From positions 1,443,798,163-1,443,862,162 of the forward strand of contig CM066031.1 in the NCBI GenBank assembly GCA_033557465.1: a stretch of DNA of 64,000 nucleotides. Direction: 5' to 3'. The stretch comes from Ichthyophis bannanicus (lineage: Eukaryota; Chordata; Amphibia; Gymnophiona; Ichthyophiidae). The translations under genes were made by a program, and so were the position numbers. Under the pieces are notes generated by a model. The model saw only the letters and a program-made list of their open reading frames with translations. It was not told the origin of the DNA and searched no databases. This document shows positions 11,481-21,089 of this stretch, piece after piece. Each line of letters starts with the position of its first letter. Position 1 is the stretch's first letter.

Positions 11481-13350
11481 ATCTTTTCCCTACAAAAGTT
11501 GGAGTATATACAGAGGAGCAGACAACCTTTTCTGGATAAAAGCCAAAATCTCTGGTATGGAGGCCCTTTCTTCTCTGCATCATGCTTCAAAGATCCTCCG
11601 TGCCCTGACACATGGATCAAGGACATTGACACCTTCCTTGACTTCAGCAGGGTCTTGATTACTTCTGTTGCATAGGCCTTTTTCCTTAACCCAGTCCTCT
11701 CTAGGGCCTGAGATCCTCCATTACAATGGAATCCTGCTGGGGGAGTCCTGTAACTTGAGCAGCCTCAGTCCCCCCATACTTCTAATCTGATCAAACCCAC
11801 ATAATACTATGGATGGCTGGGTGAATTTGGAACCACCATACTAGGCCAGGTGCTACTCAGTCCTCTGCAGTAAACTGCCTATTAAGAGTCAAGGTGGGAA
11901 TACCCAAAAAAGTCTGCCACAAGTCAAGGCAGTATCAGAGCATCCAGCCCCTCTGACCTTCTTTGCTTCCTGTGACTAAAAGATTTTTGTGCCTTGCATT
12001 GTTTTTTGTTGCCATGAGGTCCCACTGTGAGGTCTCCCATTTCTCTATGATTTGCGCAATGTTGGTTCTGATAGTTCCCATTCTCCATTATCTAATATCT
12101 GTTTAAAAAATCGGCTTTTTTATTGTCTGCTCCTGCAATATGTACCACTGACAATGCCTGCAGATCCTGTTCTTCCCATGCTATCAGGGTCATGGTTTCT
12201 CAGATCACTTGCATACTCCTGGTGACATATGCCACTGCTGGGAGTTGCCTGAAAGTCCAATGAACTGCTTGTCCCTTCAAGAAGGGCAAGAAGTGCAGAA
12301 GGGCTAGGTAAATTGCTTTGGTCTCCAACCTGCTTATTTATCAGCTTTGTTATAATAAAGACCACTGCCCTGACAATGAGCTTCCCATCCTTTGGGAATG
12401 ACAGTCACTACAATCAACCAGAAAGGCTGCTCCAAATCTCTTTTTCTTGAGAGGTGGCAGTGGCAATCCTGCCTCATACTCCCGTAACATTGGTAACCAT
12501 CTTGTTAGAGACCTCTGGAGGGAACACATGTCCAGTGTACATGACACCATAGATCCCACCATCTGTAAATAGCTCCATACCTGCAAAACTCTCAATCCCA
12601 GCAGCCCCCAGATTTGCAAGTGTAGTTTCACAAATCCTGAATTAGTCACCTGTAGCTTATCATTGCTTGTATTTAAATTCAGTCCTGATACGCTAAGGTC
12701 TGGGAAGGCTCCAGCTTGCTTTTGGACCAGTTTACAACCCATCCTAGTGCCTCCAGAACCTAGATCATCTTGCTTGTTGCCATCCTGCACTCTTTCTCTG
12801 ATTTTGCTCTTATTAGTCAATCATCCAAATAAGGATGCAGTTGAATCCCCTGCTTCTGTTGTATGCTGCCACTACTACCATAAACTTGGAGAAGGATGCC
12901 ATGGCTAGTATGAAGTAGAGCACTTGAAATTGGCAGTGAAGCCCTAGTACATAGTTCTGATTGGCCAGTTGGAACATAATGAGGGTAATTTTATAAGGGG
13001 GTGCCTAGCTTAAGAGGGCAAGAAGGCACAGACATTATTTTATAAAGACATATAGATGTCTATGGGCCTCATTCTGACTGGAACCTCCAGGTCCCTGTGC
13101 ACCCGATCGGAATCGGACGCACAGGGGCAGACGTCATTCTGATCCCACAGGGCATATCTAGCCCCATGGAATCAGAATCGCGACTAGGCCTGTACGTGCA
13201 AAAATGACTTTGTAAAATTATCCCAGTCAGATTAGATATGTAAGAAACTTTTCTTTCCTACTACTACAATAACTGTCTGCATGGTCTCCATCCTGATGCA
13301 TGAGATGCAAAGCAAGGTGCTGAGGTCTACAGCAGGCCAGAAAGTACATT
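11481..13350 (-). pseudogene. DIRS E RT-RNase H remnant
   Basis: Short collinear matches to DIRS RT appear on the minus strand. Near 12,810 the complement of AGTCAATCATCCAAATAAGG corresponds to the catalytic LDDW region of copy B (16,135). Near 12,915 GAGCACTTGAAATTGGCAG matches the HYHYKVLPF segment. Near 13,320 TGAGGTCTACAGCAGGCC matches the ILDLR start of RT. Many stops. Confidence 0.6.
12983..13224. mobile_element. MITE nested in DIRS E
   Basis: Left end GGGTAATTTTATAAGG and right end TTTGTAAAATTATCCC are inverted repeats; the interior contains an inverted pair around the TCTGACTGG..ATCAGAATCG blocks. The flanks rejoin a DIRS RT segment. Non-coding; target duplication not clear by eye. 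Confidence 0.6.
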
Positions 13351-13361
13351 TCTTCTTGGAA

Positions 13362-13540
13362 AGCACAGTTACTTACCTGTAACAGGTGATCTCTGGGAAC
13401 AGCAGGAATAAGTCTTCACATATGGGTATGTCGGTACCGACGGAGCCTGTGAACATCCAATCAGAAAGCCTTTGGGAGCATCCCACAGCGCCTGCGTGCT
13501 GCCTTCCCGCCTTTCCAACTGTCTCTCCTCAGTTGAGTTT
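13362..13540. repeat. DIRS B left inverted terminal repeat
   Basis: It runs from AGCACAGTTACTTACCTG to CTCCTCAGTTGAG. Its inner 80 bases (CAATCAGAAAGCCTTTGGG to CCAACTGTCTCTCC) are nearly perfectly complementary to 18,889-18,975. The outer tips differ from each other, and both are represented in the internal complementary region. Confidence 0.9.
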
Positions 13541-13622
13541 TATAGCTGAGACAAAGAGGGAGAGAGAGGGAAAGGAAGAGAGATAGAGAGAGAGAGACAA
13601 CTCCTAGGGAAGGTGGGTGGGT

Positions 13623-13722
13623 TGTGAAGACTTATTCCTGCTGTTCCCAGAGATCACCTGTTACAGGTAAGTAACTGTGCTATCTCCAGGAACAAGCAGG
13701 AATGAGTCTTCATATATGGGGA
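13623..13722. repeat. DIRS B internal complementary region
   Basis: The first half (TGTGAAGACTTATTCCTGC through CAGGTAAGTAACTGTGCT) is the reverse complement of the left tip 13,362-13,420. The second half (ATCTCCAGGAACAAGCAGGA through CATATATGGG) is the complement of the right tip 19,016-19,053. The halves abut, as expected for a splint holding both ends during circle formation. It also creates a consensus splice donor CAG/GTAAGT on the plus strand. Confidence 0.9.
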
Positions 13723-13837
13723 CTCCCTAGCTTTTGATGCCAGGGAGAGAGCCCAGAAGTTGTGTGTCCCTGGGACAGGGCTGCACTTCCCCACCTGGAT
13801 CTCTGGCATCCCATGAGGGATGGTGGGTAGGAGTTGA

Positions 13838-15295
13838 TTAAGTATGGAACAGGTGTTTGAGAACAGCCTGACCAAACAAGGCATCCCGGCGGGAGTCCTT
13901 GTCTAAGCAGTAATGGGCTGTGAAGGTATGAACCGAGGCCCAAGTGGCTGAACGACAGATGTCGTCGATAGACACAGAGTGCAGATGAGCCATTGAGGCT
14001 GCCATGGCTCTCACATTGTGAGCTGTGACATGGCCCTCCAGAGAAATGTTTTTGCTCTGATAGGCGAAAGAAATACATTGGGCAATCCAGTTGGAAAGAG
14101 TTCTCTTGGAGACTGGTTGTCCCAAATGAGAAGGATCAAAAGCAACAAAGAGTTGGGAAGACCTTCTATGTTGCTGTGTCCTCTGTAAGTAAAAAGCTAG
14201 AGCTCTTTTACAGTCCAGGGTATGAAGATTCCTCTCTGCACTTGATGCATGAGGCCCTGGAAAAAAGACAGGTAGGTAGACCTCTTGCCTGAGGTGAAAA
14301 GGCGAGACCACCTTAGGCATAAAGTGTGGATTAGTCCTAAGGACCACCTTGTCATGATGGAACCTTGTATAAGGTGGATTAGCTACTAGTGCTTGCAATT
14401 CACTGATGCGGCGTGCTGATGTGATTGCAATGAGAAAGATAACCTTCCAAGAAAGGTATTTCAAGGAGGTAGTAGCTAAAGGTTCAAAAGGCGGCTTCAT
14501 AAGCTGACCAAGAACCAAGTTTAAGTCCCATGCCACCGGGGGTGGTCTAATAGGAGGTTTTGTTAAAAGGAGGCCTCTCATGAACCTTGCTACAAGGGGA
14601 TGAGAGGAAACAGGTTGTCAATTTAGAGGCTTGAGGTAAGCTGCAATAGCACTCAGATGTACTCTTACTGAATTTGTCTTAAGGCCTGCATTAGACAGAT
14701 GAAGGAGATACTCCAGCAACGATTCTAGAGTTATGGCACGGGGGTTAAGACCCTTTTCAGAACACCAGATGGTAAACCTTTTCCACTTGAAGGCGTAAGA
14801 ACATCTAGTGGAAGGTTTTCTGGAAGCATAAAAAACATCTTTCACTTGTTGAGAAAGAGGAAGATCCTGGAGATCTAGGCCTTCAGCAACCAAGCCCTGA
14901 GATGCAGAGACTGGGGATTGGGATGCCACAACTTTCCGTCCTCCTGAGAGAGGAGGTCTGGAGCAGACCTTAACTCTAGGGAGGGAGCTTGAGAGAGATG
15001 TAGAAGCAGAGGGTACCACACTTGCCGTGGCCAATGTGGAGCTATGAGGATCATGTGGCCTCTGTCTCTCTGAAGCTTGAACAGGGTTTTGGGGATCAGG
15101 GGAATGGGTGGAAAGGCATACAGGAAGTCTTGACCCCAGTGAAGGAGGAAAGCATCCCTTGCCTGAGCCCCCTGAGCCAGAGTTCTGGAACAGAACCGGG
15201 GAAGTTTGGCATTCCACGGACTTGCAAAAAGGTCTATGTCCGGGGTTCCCCAAATTTGAAAAATCTTGGATACCTGGTCCATATGTAGGGACCAC
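13838..15295 (-). pseudogene. DIRS B tyrosine recombinase (one premature stop)
   Basis: Frames 14,618-15,295 and 13,838-14,581 are the same reading frame, separated by one TGA at 14,618-14,620 where copy D has a glycine codon. Motifs: SARRISELQALV (first Arg), TAHNVRAMA (H-x-x-R) and HTFTAHYCLD (nucleophilic Tyr). The N-terminal arm has RKPSTRCSYAFKWKRF. All four catalytic positions are present, so only the stop visibly disables it. The N-terminus overlaps RT in another frame. Confidence 0.9.
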
Positions 15296-16533
15296 TCATA
15301 TGGAAGCAGAACTCGACTGAGTCTGTCCGCCCAAGAGTTTTGAACACCTGGAAGATAGACTGCCAGAAGATGAATGTGATGCTCTCTGGCGAGGGCCCAC
15401 AGTCGCAGAGCTTCGTTGCAAAGCGACAGAGAGCCAGTTCCTCCCTGCTTGTTTATGTAGAACATGGCTACCTGATTGTCCGTGTGGACAAGGACTGTCT
15501 TGTGGCTGAGCAGGGTGTGGAAAACTCGCAGAGCCAGGAAGATTGCTCTGAGTTCCAAAAGAGTGATAGATAGAGAAGTCTCCTGTGGGGACCAGATGCC
15601 CTGGGTGGAGAGGTCCTGAAGATGAGTTCCCCAGCCCATTGGAGAAGCATCTGTTGTAAGAGTTGCTTGGGGTAGAGGCTGTTGAAAGGGAGACCCCAGT
15701 AACAGGTTTTGAGGGGACTTCCACCACTGGAGGGACAAAATGAGGCGACTTGTGTTTGCTATTTTGTCTGACAGGCAGTCTAATGCTTGTGTCCATTGGG
15801 TGGATAAAGTCCACTGAGCTGCTCTCATGTGCAGGCGAGAATATGGTACCACATGAACGGTGGATGCCATGTGGCCTAGTAACTGTAACATTTCTCGAGC
15901 AGTTAGTAGGGGTTTTGACTCTGCTTGAGAAGCTAACTGCATCAAGCGAAGGCAGCGGGCCTGAGGAAGATAGGCCCTTGCCTTTGTGGTATCCAGCAGC
16001 GTCCCTATAAACTCCAGGGACTGAGTAGGGATCAAATTGGATTTTGGAATGTTTATTACCAGCCCTAAATACTGAAGGATACGCATGGTGCAGGTTAGAG
16101 CAGTCTTGGCCTCTGATTGAGTGGGAGCTCGAATGAGCCAGTCGTCCAGAAAGGGGAAGATAAATATTCCCAGGGTGCGCAGAAAAGCAGCAACCACTGC
16201 CAAGCATTTCGTGAACACCCTTGGTGCAGAGGCCAGGCCAAAGGGGAGCACTTTGTAATGATAGTGCTTCTCCTGGAAAAGGAACCGAAGGAACCTTCTG
16301 TGAGTTGGATGGATGAGAACATGAGTGTACGCATCCTTGAGATCTAGAGAACAAAGCCAATCCTGACTGTGAAGGTATGGCAGCAGAGTTCCTAGAGAAA
16401 CCATCTTGAATTTCTCTTTGACTAGGAATCTGTTCAATTCTCTGAGATCTAAAATGGGCCTGAAGCCCCCTGTTTTCTTTGGGATAAGAAAATAGGGGGA
16501 GTAGAACCCCTTGCCCTGTTGTTGAGAAGGCAC
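14875..16533 (-). CDS. DIRS B reverse transcriptase-RNase H, uninterrupted 552-codon frame
   Basis: RT motifs by residue: FLIPKKTGGFRPILDLRELN 15-34, LDLKDAYTHV 63-72, LPFGLASAPRVF 96-107, catalytic LDD 129-131. RNase H acidic residues follow: D295 (TTDAS), E327 (LELRA), D352 (HTDNQ) and D403 (WADRL). The open frame continues upstream of the first listed codon (a GTG), so the true start is not fixed. The 3' part overlaps the recombinase frame by about 420 bp, typical of DIRS. Function: copying the RNA into DNA. Confidence 0.93.
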   Translation of the reverse strand: MPSQQQGKGFYSPYFLIPKKTGGFRPILDLRELNRFLVKEKFKMVSLGTLLPYLHSQDWLCSLDLKDAYTHVLIHPTHRRFLRFLFQEKHYHYKVLPFGLASAPRVFTKCLAVVAAFLRTLGIFIFPFLDDWLIRAPTQSEAKTALTCTMRILQYLGLVINIPKSNLIPTQSLEFIGTLLDTTKARAYLPQARCLRLMQLASQAESKPLLTAREMLQLLGHMASTVHVVPYSRLHMRAAQWTLSTQWTQALDCLSDKIANTSRLILSLQWWKSPQNLLLGSPFQQPLPQATLTTDASPMGWGTHLQDLSTQGIWSPQETSLSITLLELRAIFLALRVFHTLLSHKTVLVHTDNQVAMFYINKQGGTGSLSLCNEALRLWALAREHHIHLLAVYLPGVQNSWADRLSRVLLPYEWSLHMDQVSKIFQIWGTPDIDLFASPWNAKLPRFCSRTLAQGAQARDAFLLHWGQDFLYAFPPIPLIPKTLFKLQRDRGHMILIAPHWPRQVWYPLLLHLSQAPSLELRSAPDLLSQEDGKLWHPNPQSLHLRAWLLKA

Positions 16534-16797
16534 TTCCTCTATTGCCCCTTGGGCTAGAAGAGTGGCAACCTCCTGCTCTTACAGGCTGAGGAGGGAGGTT
16601 GGAGAATTGAACTGGTGCACTCTTGTGAGAGGGGGAAGCTGGAAAAATGAAGTTTGTACCCCTCTCTTATGATGGAGAGTGTCCAATGCTCTGCTGTGAT
16701 TTGCCCCCATCTGGGAGCAAAGTAACATAACCTTCCTGGGATGGTGGAGGGCTCTGGTCCTTCTAGAGCCAGGAAGGCTAAGTTCTCTAGCAGAGAG

Positions 16798-18674
16798 TCA
16801 AAGGCCCTGAGGGGGCTGAGATTGCTGGGCTGGAGCAGGCCTCGCAGCCTTTGCCTTGGTCTGTTTGGAGGATTGCTGACGTTTGGAAGGAAACTGAGCT
16901 GCAGAAGATGCTCTCTGACTATAAGCAGGATAGGATCTTCCCTTTTTGGAAAAAGGTGTTTTCTTGAACAGCCTTTTCTTAGCAGGAGCAGCAGTAGATT
17001 TGGATAGTCTATCCAAAGCAGAATTTTCAGCATCCATCTGATTGGCTTTTGCTTGCCAATCTTTACCAAACAGATTCTCCCCTGTACAAGGGATATTTCC
17101 CAATTCATCTTGGACCCAGGTCTCTAAATCAGATGCTTGAAGCCAAGCAATCCTATGTGCACCTATAGCTATAGCTGAGGCTCTGCTTACGCATTCAAAA
17201 GAGTCGAAAGCTGCATGGTTGGAGAATTTGGAGATATCCTGGGCATGTTTGAGCCCAGAGAGAAATTCTGGCCTTTTACTGTCCGACATAAAAGGACTTA
17301 AAGTCAGCAAATGGTCAGTGACTTCTTTTAAGAACATTCCCATGTACAGACTATAGGAATGTATTCTCGCAGCCAGCATGGAAGCTTGGAAGATTCTTCT
17401 ACCAAAAGCATCCAGGGTTCTACATTCACGTCCTGGAGGATTAGAGGCATGTCTCTTGGCACTTCTAATCTTTCTCATTGCAGACTCAACCACAATAGAG
17501 TGGTGAGGAAGCTGAGTTTTATGAAAACCAGGACAAGGAGGGACACGATACATGGTGTCTAACCTGCGAGAATGAGGAGAGGTGGATAGAGGTGCTTCCC
17601 ACATCCTTAACATGTGATTATAAAGAATCTCATGAATAGGCAAGGTAGCTGCCTCTTTAGGAGTTTCAGGATATTGTAGAATATCTAACTCCTTAGCTCT
17701 AGGCTCTGACTCTGGGGCTACTGTAATAGAGAGACCCCGAGCCACCTCTCTGATAAAGTCTTGAAAAGACAAGTCCTCTGGAGGAGACATCCTTCGTTTA
17801 GAAGAGGACTCCTCCTGTGGAAGAAGCATCGCTGCATCGACAGACTCTTCAGAATCCTCAGAGTCATCAGAGGAATCGAAGTATCATCTGTCGGGATGCT
17901 CTTGCAAAGCCCGATACCCGTACCGACCGGGATCGGTATCAGGAATCATCGGTACCGGGGTATCGGTACTGGAGGGCTGCAGAGGGCAGGGTACCGGCAT
18001 GGCTGACACCGAAGCCGATGTCGATGCCACCGGTACCGGAATCGGTGCCGATGGCGATACCGGAGCCGGTACCTGCGGAGTAGTCTGATGCGGTACCACG
18101 GGCGTCGATGCCACAAGGAAGGCCGCCAGACTGCGTTCGATGGACAGAATCCTCTGATCCATCGACGCTACCAGTGCCTGGAAGTCGGTACCAGTGGAGG
18201 CCACCGGTACCCCACCGGTACCCCAGAGCATGGCACCAGGAGATCTGTTGAGGCCACGCCATCTAGATCGTCCTGGAACCCAGATGATGATGCTTTAGAA
18301 GCCGAAGCCTCCCGCCGGGGTAATTTTGCCGGTGCAGAATCCTCGAGGGCAAGGCCAGGGGCATCTCAATGCTTGGAAGGAGATTTGCCCTTCCAGGACC
18401 GGCTGGATTTATGTTTAGCTACTTGAGATCCATGTGAGGAAGAAGAAGCCCTGGAAGACGTCGATGCCACTGAAGCCGCATCAGAGGGAAATAGGGTACT
18501 GAGCTTGGCAGCTCGGTTCTGTCGACCTCTCTTAGACATCATGGAACAGGACACACAATCTTTAATGGAATGGTCAGGGCCTAAACATTTGAGATACCAG
18601 TCATGGGTGTCGGTGACGGATATAGTACTGCCACATTTTGTGCACTTCTTGAATCCTGAGGCAGGTCTTTCCAT
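16798..18674 (-). pseudogene. DIRS B gag-like protein (frameshifted)
   Basis: The start is the ATG at 18,672-18,674 (MERPASGFKKCTKC), with CxxC...H...C spacing around KCLGPDHSIKDCVSC that looks like a zinc-binding module. The frame stops near 18,366. A central Ser/Pro/Val-rich, GGTACC-rich segment (17,884-18,262) is in another frame. The C-terminal 343 codons (16,798-17,829) are open and end in a basic Lys/Gln-rich tail. At least two frame changes. Confidence 0.8.
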
Positions 18675-18879
18675 ATTTAAGGAAAAGGTTTTGGGCCTAA
18701 GGCCCAAAACTGAAGTACACCTGAAGAAAAATAAAAAGTCTTCTTTTTTTTTTTTTTTAGAAAAGAATAAGAACCGGCGGTACCTGTATAGCGTCGAGGA
18801 AGGCAGACGCGTACAGAAAAGAAATAAAGAAAAAATAAGGAAATTCTTCTGCGGTGACAGGAACACGACCTGCTGGCTC

Positions 18880-19053
18880 CGCGGAAAAAGAACAACTGAG
18901 GAGAGACAGTTGGAAAGGCGGGAAGGCAGCACGCAGGCGCTGTGGGATGCTCCCAAAGGCTTTCTGATTGGACCCTGGGGAGCGTTCCCGCGCAGGCTAC
19001 GTCGGTACCGACGTACCCATATGTGAAGACTCATTCCTGCTTTTTCCTGGAGA
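18880..19053. repeat. DIRS B right inverted terminal repeat
   Basis: It contains GAGAGACAGTTGGAAAGGCG and CCCAAAGGCTTTCTGATTGG, complementary to the left repeat, and ends TTTTTCCTGGAGA. Immediately beyond is the resumed DIRS E RT sequence. Confidence 0.9.
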
Positions 19054-19451
19054 CACCACAAAATACAGAGAGTACTACTCTTATCTCTGTCCACTTTAGG
19101 GACTGGTACAATGGCCTTCAACTGATTAGATGGTCTAGCATGGTCCTTATTGCATGTTTCTTCCATAGGAACTGACAAAGTGTGCACATGAACATCTCTC
19201 AAAATGGTGTGGCAAATTCTGGTGCATATCTCTCCTGAGTAACATAGAGTACCCATTGATCTGAGATGATGCAAGTCTATGCCCCATAAAACTGTTGAAT
19301 CAAAACTCCTACTAGGACCCTCTGGGTAGGGCTCTGCCATCTGTCATTGTAAACAAGTCCCCCAGGCTCCCAGATCTCTTCTGTGACAGTCCCTAGTATT
19401 CTGAAAGGAGCAGTCTCATGCTGCCAGTGTGCCTCATTGCATATCCATTGG
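19054..19451 (-). pseudogene. DIRS E RT N-terminus/gag junction remnant
   Basis: Directly after DIRS B, ACAAAATACAGAGAGTACTAC corresponds to the SPYFLIPKK-coding start of RT in copy B (16,490-16,510). The rest is highly diverged with stops and leads to the hAT insertion at 19,452. Identification rests on collinearity with 13,350 across the nested copy. Confidence 0.55.
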
Positions 19452-19616
19452 CAGGACCAGCCCCGGGGCTGATGCAAGGTATTTGGCACCCTAGGCAAAC
19501 CTTCAGCCTCCACACCCCCCCCCCCCCGATTTGGTTAATTAAACTCAACAATTAATGATCAGCTGAACATCACCCTTCCAACAATAATCCTGTAAAAATG
19601 AATAATTGGACAACAT

Positions 19617-20049
19617 GGGCCTGAGATTCAGTGCTGGCAGCTAACACTGCTAAAACAGCTAGCCGCCAGCACTGAACTTTAAACCCAGATATTCAAATGC
19701 AAGGGCCATATCTGGGCTCCAGCACTGAATATCCAGTCTGCCCGGATTGCTGTGAAGCTAACTGGGCAGTGGTGCTATTCAGCCGCTGTCCAGTTAGCTT
19801 TTGTAGTGAAAGTTAAGCCAAGGTTTCCTGTGCCTGACTTTTGCTGCGTATCACTAACCAGGCAGGGGCCCAATATCACTGCTGCCCCAAAACGCCCCGA
19901 TGCTAACCGGTTAGCATTGGGCATGTAGCGGGCACCTTTGGATATTCATCAGCCCTAACTGTGTTAGAGTTGCTGAATAACCTGCAGAGCAACATTTACA
20001 CAGTTTGTAGGTCTGCAAACCGTGTAAATGCCTTTGAATATTGGGCCCC
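19617..20049. mobile_element. Foldback MITE copy 3 (nested in hAT)
   Basis: It begins GGGCCTGAGATTCAGTGC and ends GAATATTGGGCCCC. Internal perfect palindrome GATGCTAACCGGTTAGCAT; conserved block CATATCTGGGCTCCAGCACTG. This is the most intact of three copies and defines the family ends. Confidence 0.72.
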
Positions 20050-20222
20050 ATACTTTTAAATATTAAATTCTGCTTTGTATGTATGTATGTGCTCTCTCTC
20101 CCTGCAGGTAAAGAATGTGCTGATGGTTCTTTGAGAGTACATAGCTGTCACAATCTATTGTTTTACTTTGACTGCTGTTGCTTTTTGCTTCCCCTCAGTA
20201 ATTGCTTCCCTAGGCAACTGCC

Positions 20223-20517
20223 TAACCTTTTATTTTTTTTATTTAGACAGTTTTTCTATACCGCCTTATCCTTCAATCAAAGCGGTCACAACACAATTGG
20301 GGGATACATTTAACATGCCGGGATATGAGACACATACACTAATACTTAAAGGGAACATGGGCTATGGAGGGTTAAGTGGCTTGCCCAAGACCACAAGGAG
20401 CACCTGTGGGACTAGAAACCCCAGTCCTTCCGGCCCAAGGTTGCTGTCATCTAGTGGGATTTAAACCCCTGACCTTCTGGCCTGAAGTACCTTGCCCCAA
20501 CCACTAGGCTACTCCTC
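20223..20517 (-). mobile_element. tRNA-CORE SINE with L2-type tail
   Basis: Read on the minus strand: GGAGGAGTAGCCTAGTGGTT (A box region), GGGGTTTAAATCCC (B box), then a CORE-like GTCTTGGGCAAGCCACTTAA, then a tail with GACCGCTTTGATTGAAGG and GCGGTATAGAAAAAC ending in A/T-rich repeats. The tail resembles the 3' end of the L2-like LINE at 54,076-56,075, its likely mobilising partner. Confidence 0.8.
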
Positions 20518-20544
20518 CCTTGCCTGATGCTTGGCCCGGCCCTG

Positions 20545-20770
20545 TCCATTGGTCTGCCAAGGTCATAACTCCTTCCAATTCTCAACATTACCCCAGCTGT
20601 CTGATAACCTCAGGGGCTTTTGATCTTCCAGATCCTTGAACAACATATCCAAATCTTCTCTGAACAAGAATTGCCCTTTGAAGGGCAACTTACTAAACTG
20701 GGACCTAGATGCTGCATCCACAGTCCAATTTTGCCATCATGGTCCCCATTATCTTTGCTAGGTATAGATT
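20545..20770 (-). pseudogene. DIRS E gag remnant
   Basis: Minus-strand translation gives CSEKIWICCSRIWKI-type shifted remnants of a gag C-terminus, with a preserved block on the plus strand (TTCTGATCTT-like AGATCCTTGAACAACATATC, TGCCCTTTGAAGGGCAAC) resembling the phase-shifted FGK-encoding part of other DIRS gags. Weak by eye; the position right after the hAT duplication supports it. Confidence 0.45.
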
Positions 20771-20839
20771 TAGTATAATATAAAGGTGAAAGTGTTAAAA
20801 TCAATTTAAGAATACCCAAACAAAATACACCAAGACGGG

Positions 20840-21060
20840 GATTAGCTTAATATTGGAAGTTCAGTTGGATGGACGATTAATGATGGACAGTCAGATTTTG
20901 GAAGTAGTAAAAGGTTCCTTTGCAGCGCTGCTTCAGGTACGTTGTTTATGTTCTTACCTGGAGCAGAAGAATTTGCTGGTGGTAATGCATGCACTAGTAA
21001 TATCTCGCATTGACTATCGCAGCTAAAGTGGCTATAGCTGGTATGGAATTCTGCAGTCAA
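20840..21060 (+). pseudogene. L2-like LINE short fragment
   Basis: Plus-strand translation includes LDGRLMMDSQILEVVKG and LVVMHALVISRIDY, matching the LGVTLD-to-SRLDYCN region that follows the LINE catalytic domain (compare 54,318-55,259). Both ends truncated. Confidence 0.6.
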
Positions 21061-21089
21061 GGTGGTGTATGTGAAGAGAAAAGAGGGCC

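Larger units (their letters stand above)
13362..19053 (-). mobile_element. DIRS retrotransposon copy B (complete, young)
   Basis: The full 5.69-kb element has inverted termini, an internal complementary region, gag, RT-RNase H and a YR frame overlapping RT, all on the minus strand. It sits inside the RT gene of the older DIRS E without target duplication. RT-RNase H is an uninterrupted 552-codon frame; the recombinase has one in-frame stop and gag is shifted. It shares its tip AGCACAGTTACTTACCTG with copy D. Confidence 0.95.
19452..20544. mobile_element. hAT-type non-autonomous element with 8-bp target duplication
   Basis: The termini CAGGACCAGCCCC and (complement of right end) CAGGGCCGGGCCAAG are inverted repeats. 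The flanks carry TCCATTGG at 19,444-19,451 and 20,545-20,552, an 8-bp duplication diagnostic of hAT transposition. It sits inside DIRS E gag and itself contains a foldback MITE (19,617-20,049) and a SINE (20,223-20,517). No transposase frame seen. Confidence 0.88.
10745..20770 (-). mobile_element. Old DIRS copy E, split by three younger insertions
   Basis: Recombinase remnants at the left (10,977-11,393), RT-RNase H remnants at 11,480-13,350, and RT N-terminal and gag remnants at 19,054-19,451 and 20,545-20,770 form one minus-strand DIRS. DIRS B (13,362-19,053), a MITE (12,983-13,224) and a hAT (19,452-20,544) interrupt it. The RT motif crosses the B insertion: TTTCTTCTTGG on one side, ACAGAGAGTACTAC on the other, matching FLIPKK-SPY in copy B. 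It resembles copy F more than A-D. Confidence 0.78.

Noticed and set aside
15022..15320. Plus-strand frames inside DIRS elements (several of 60-130 codons)
   Set aside because: They are shadows of the minus-strand RT and recombinase genes, recurring at the same places in copies B and D.
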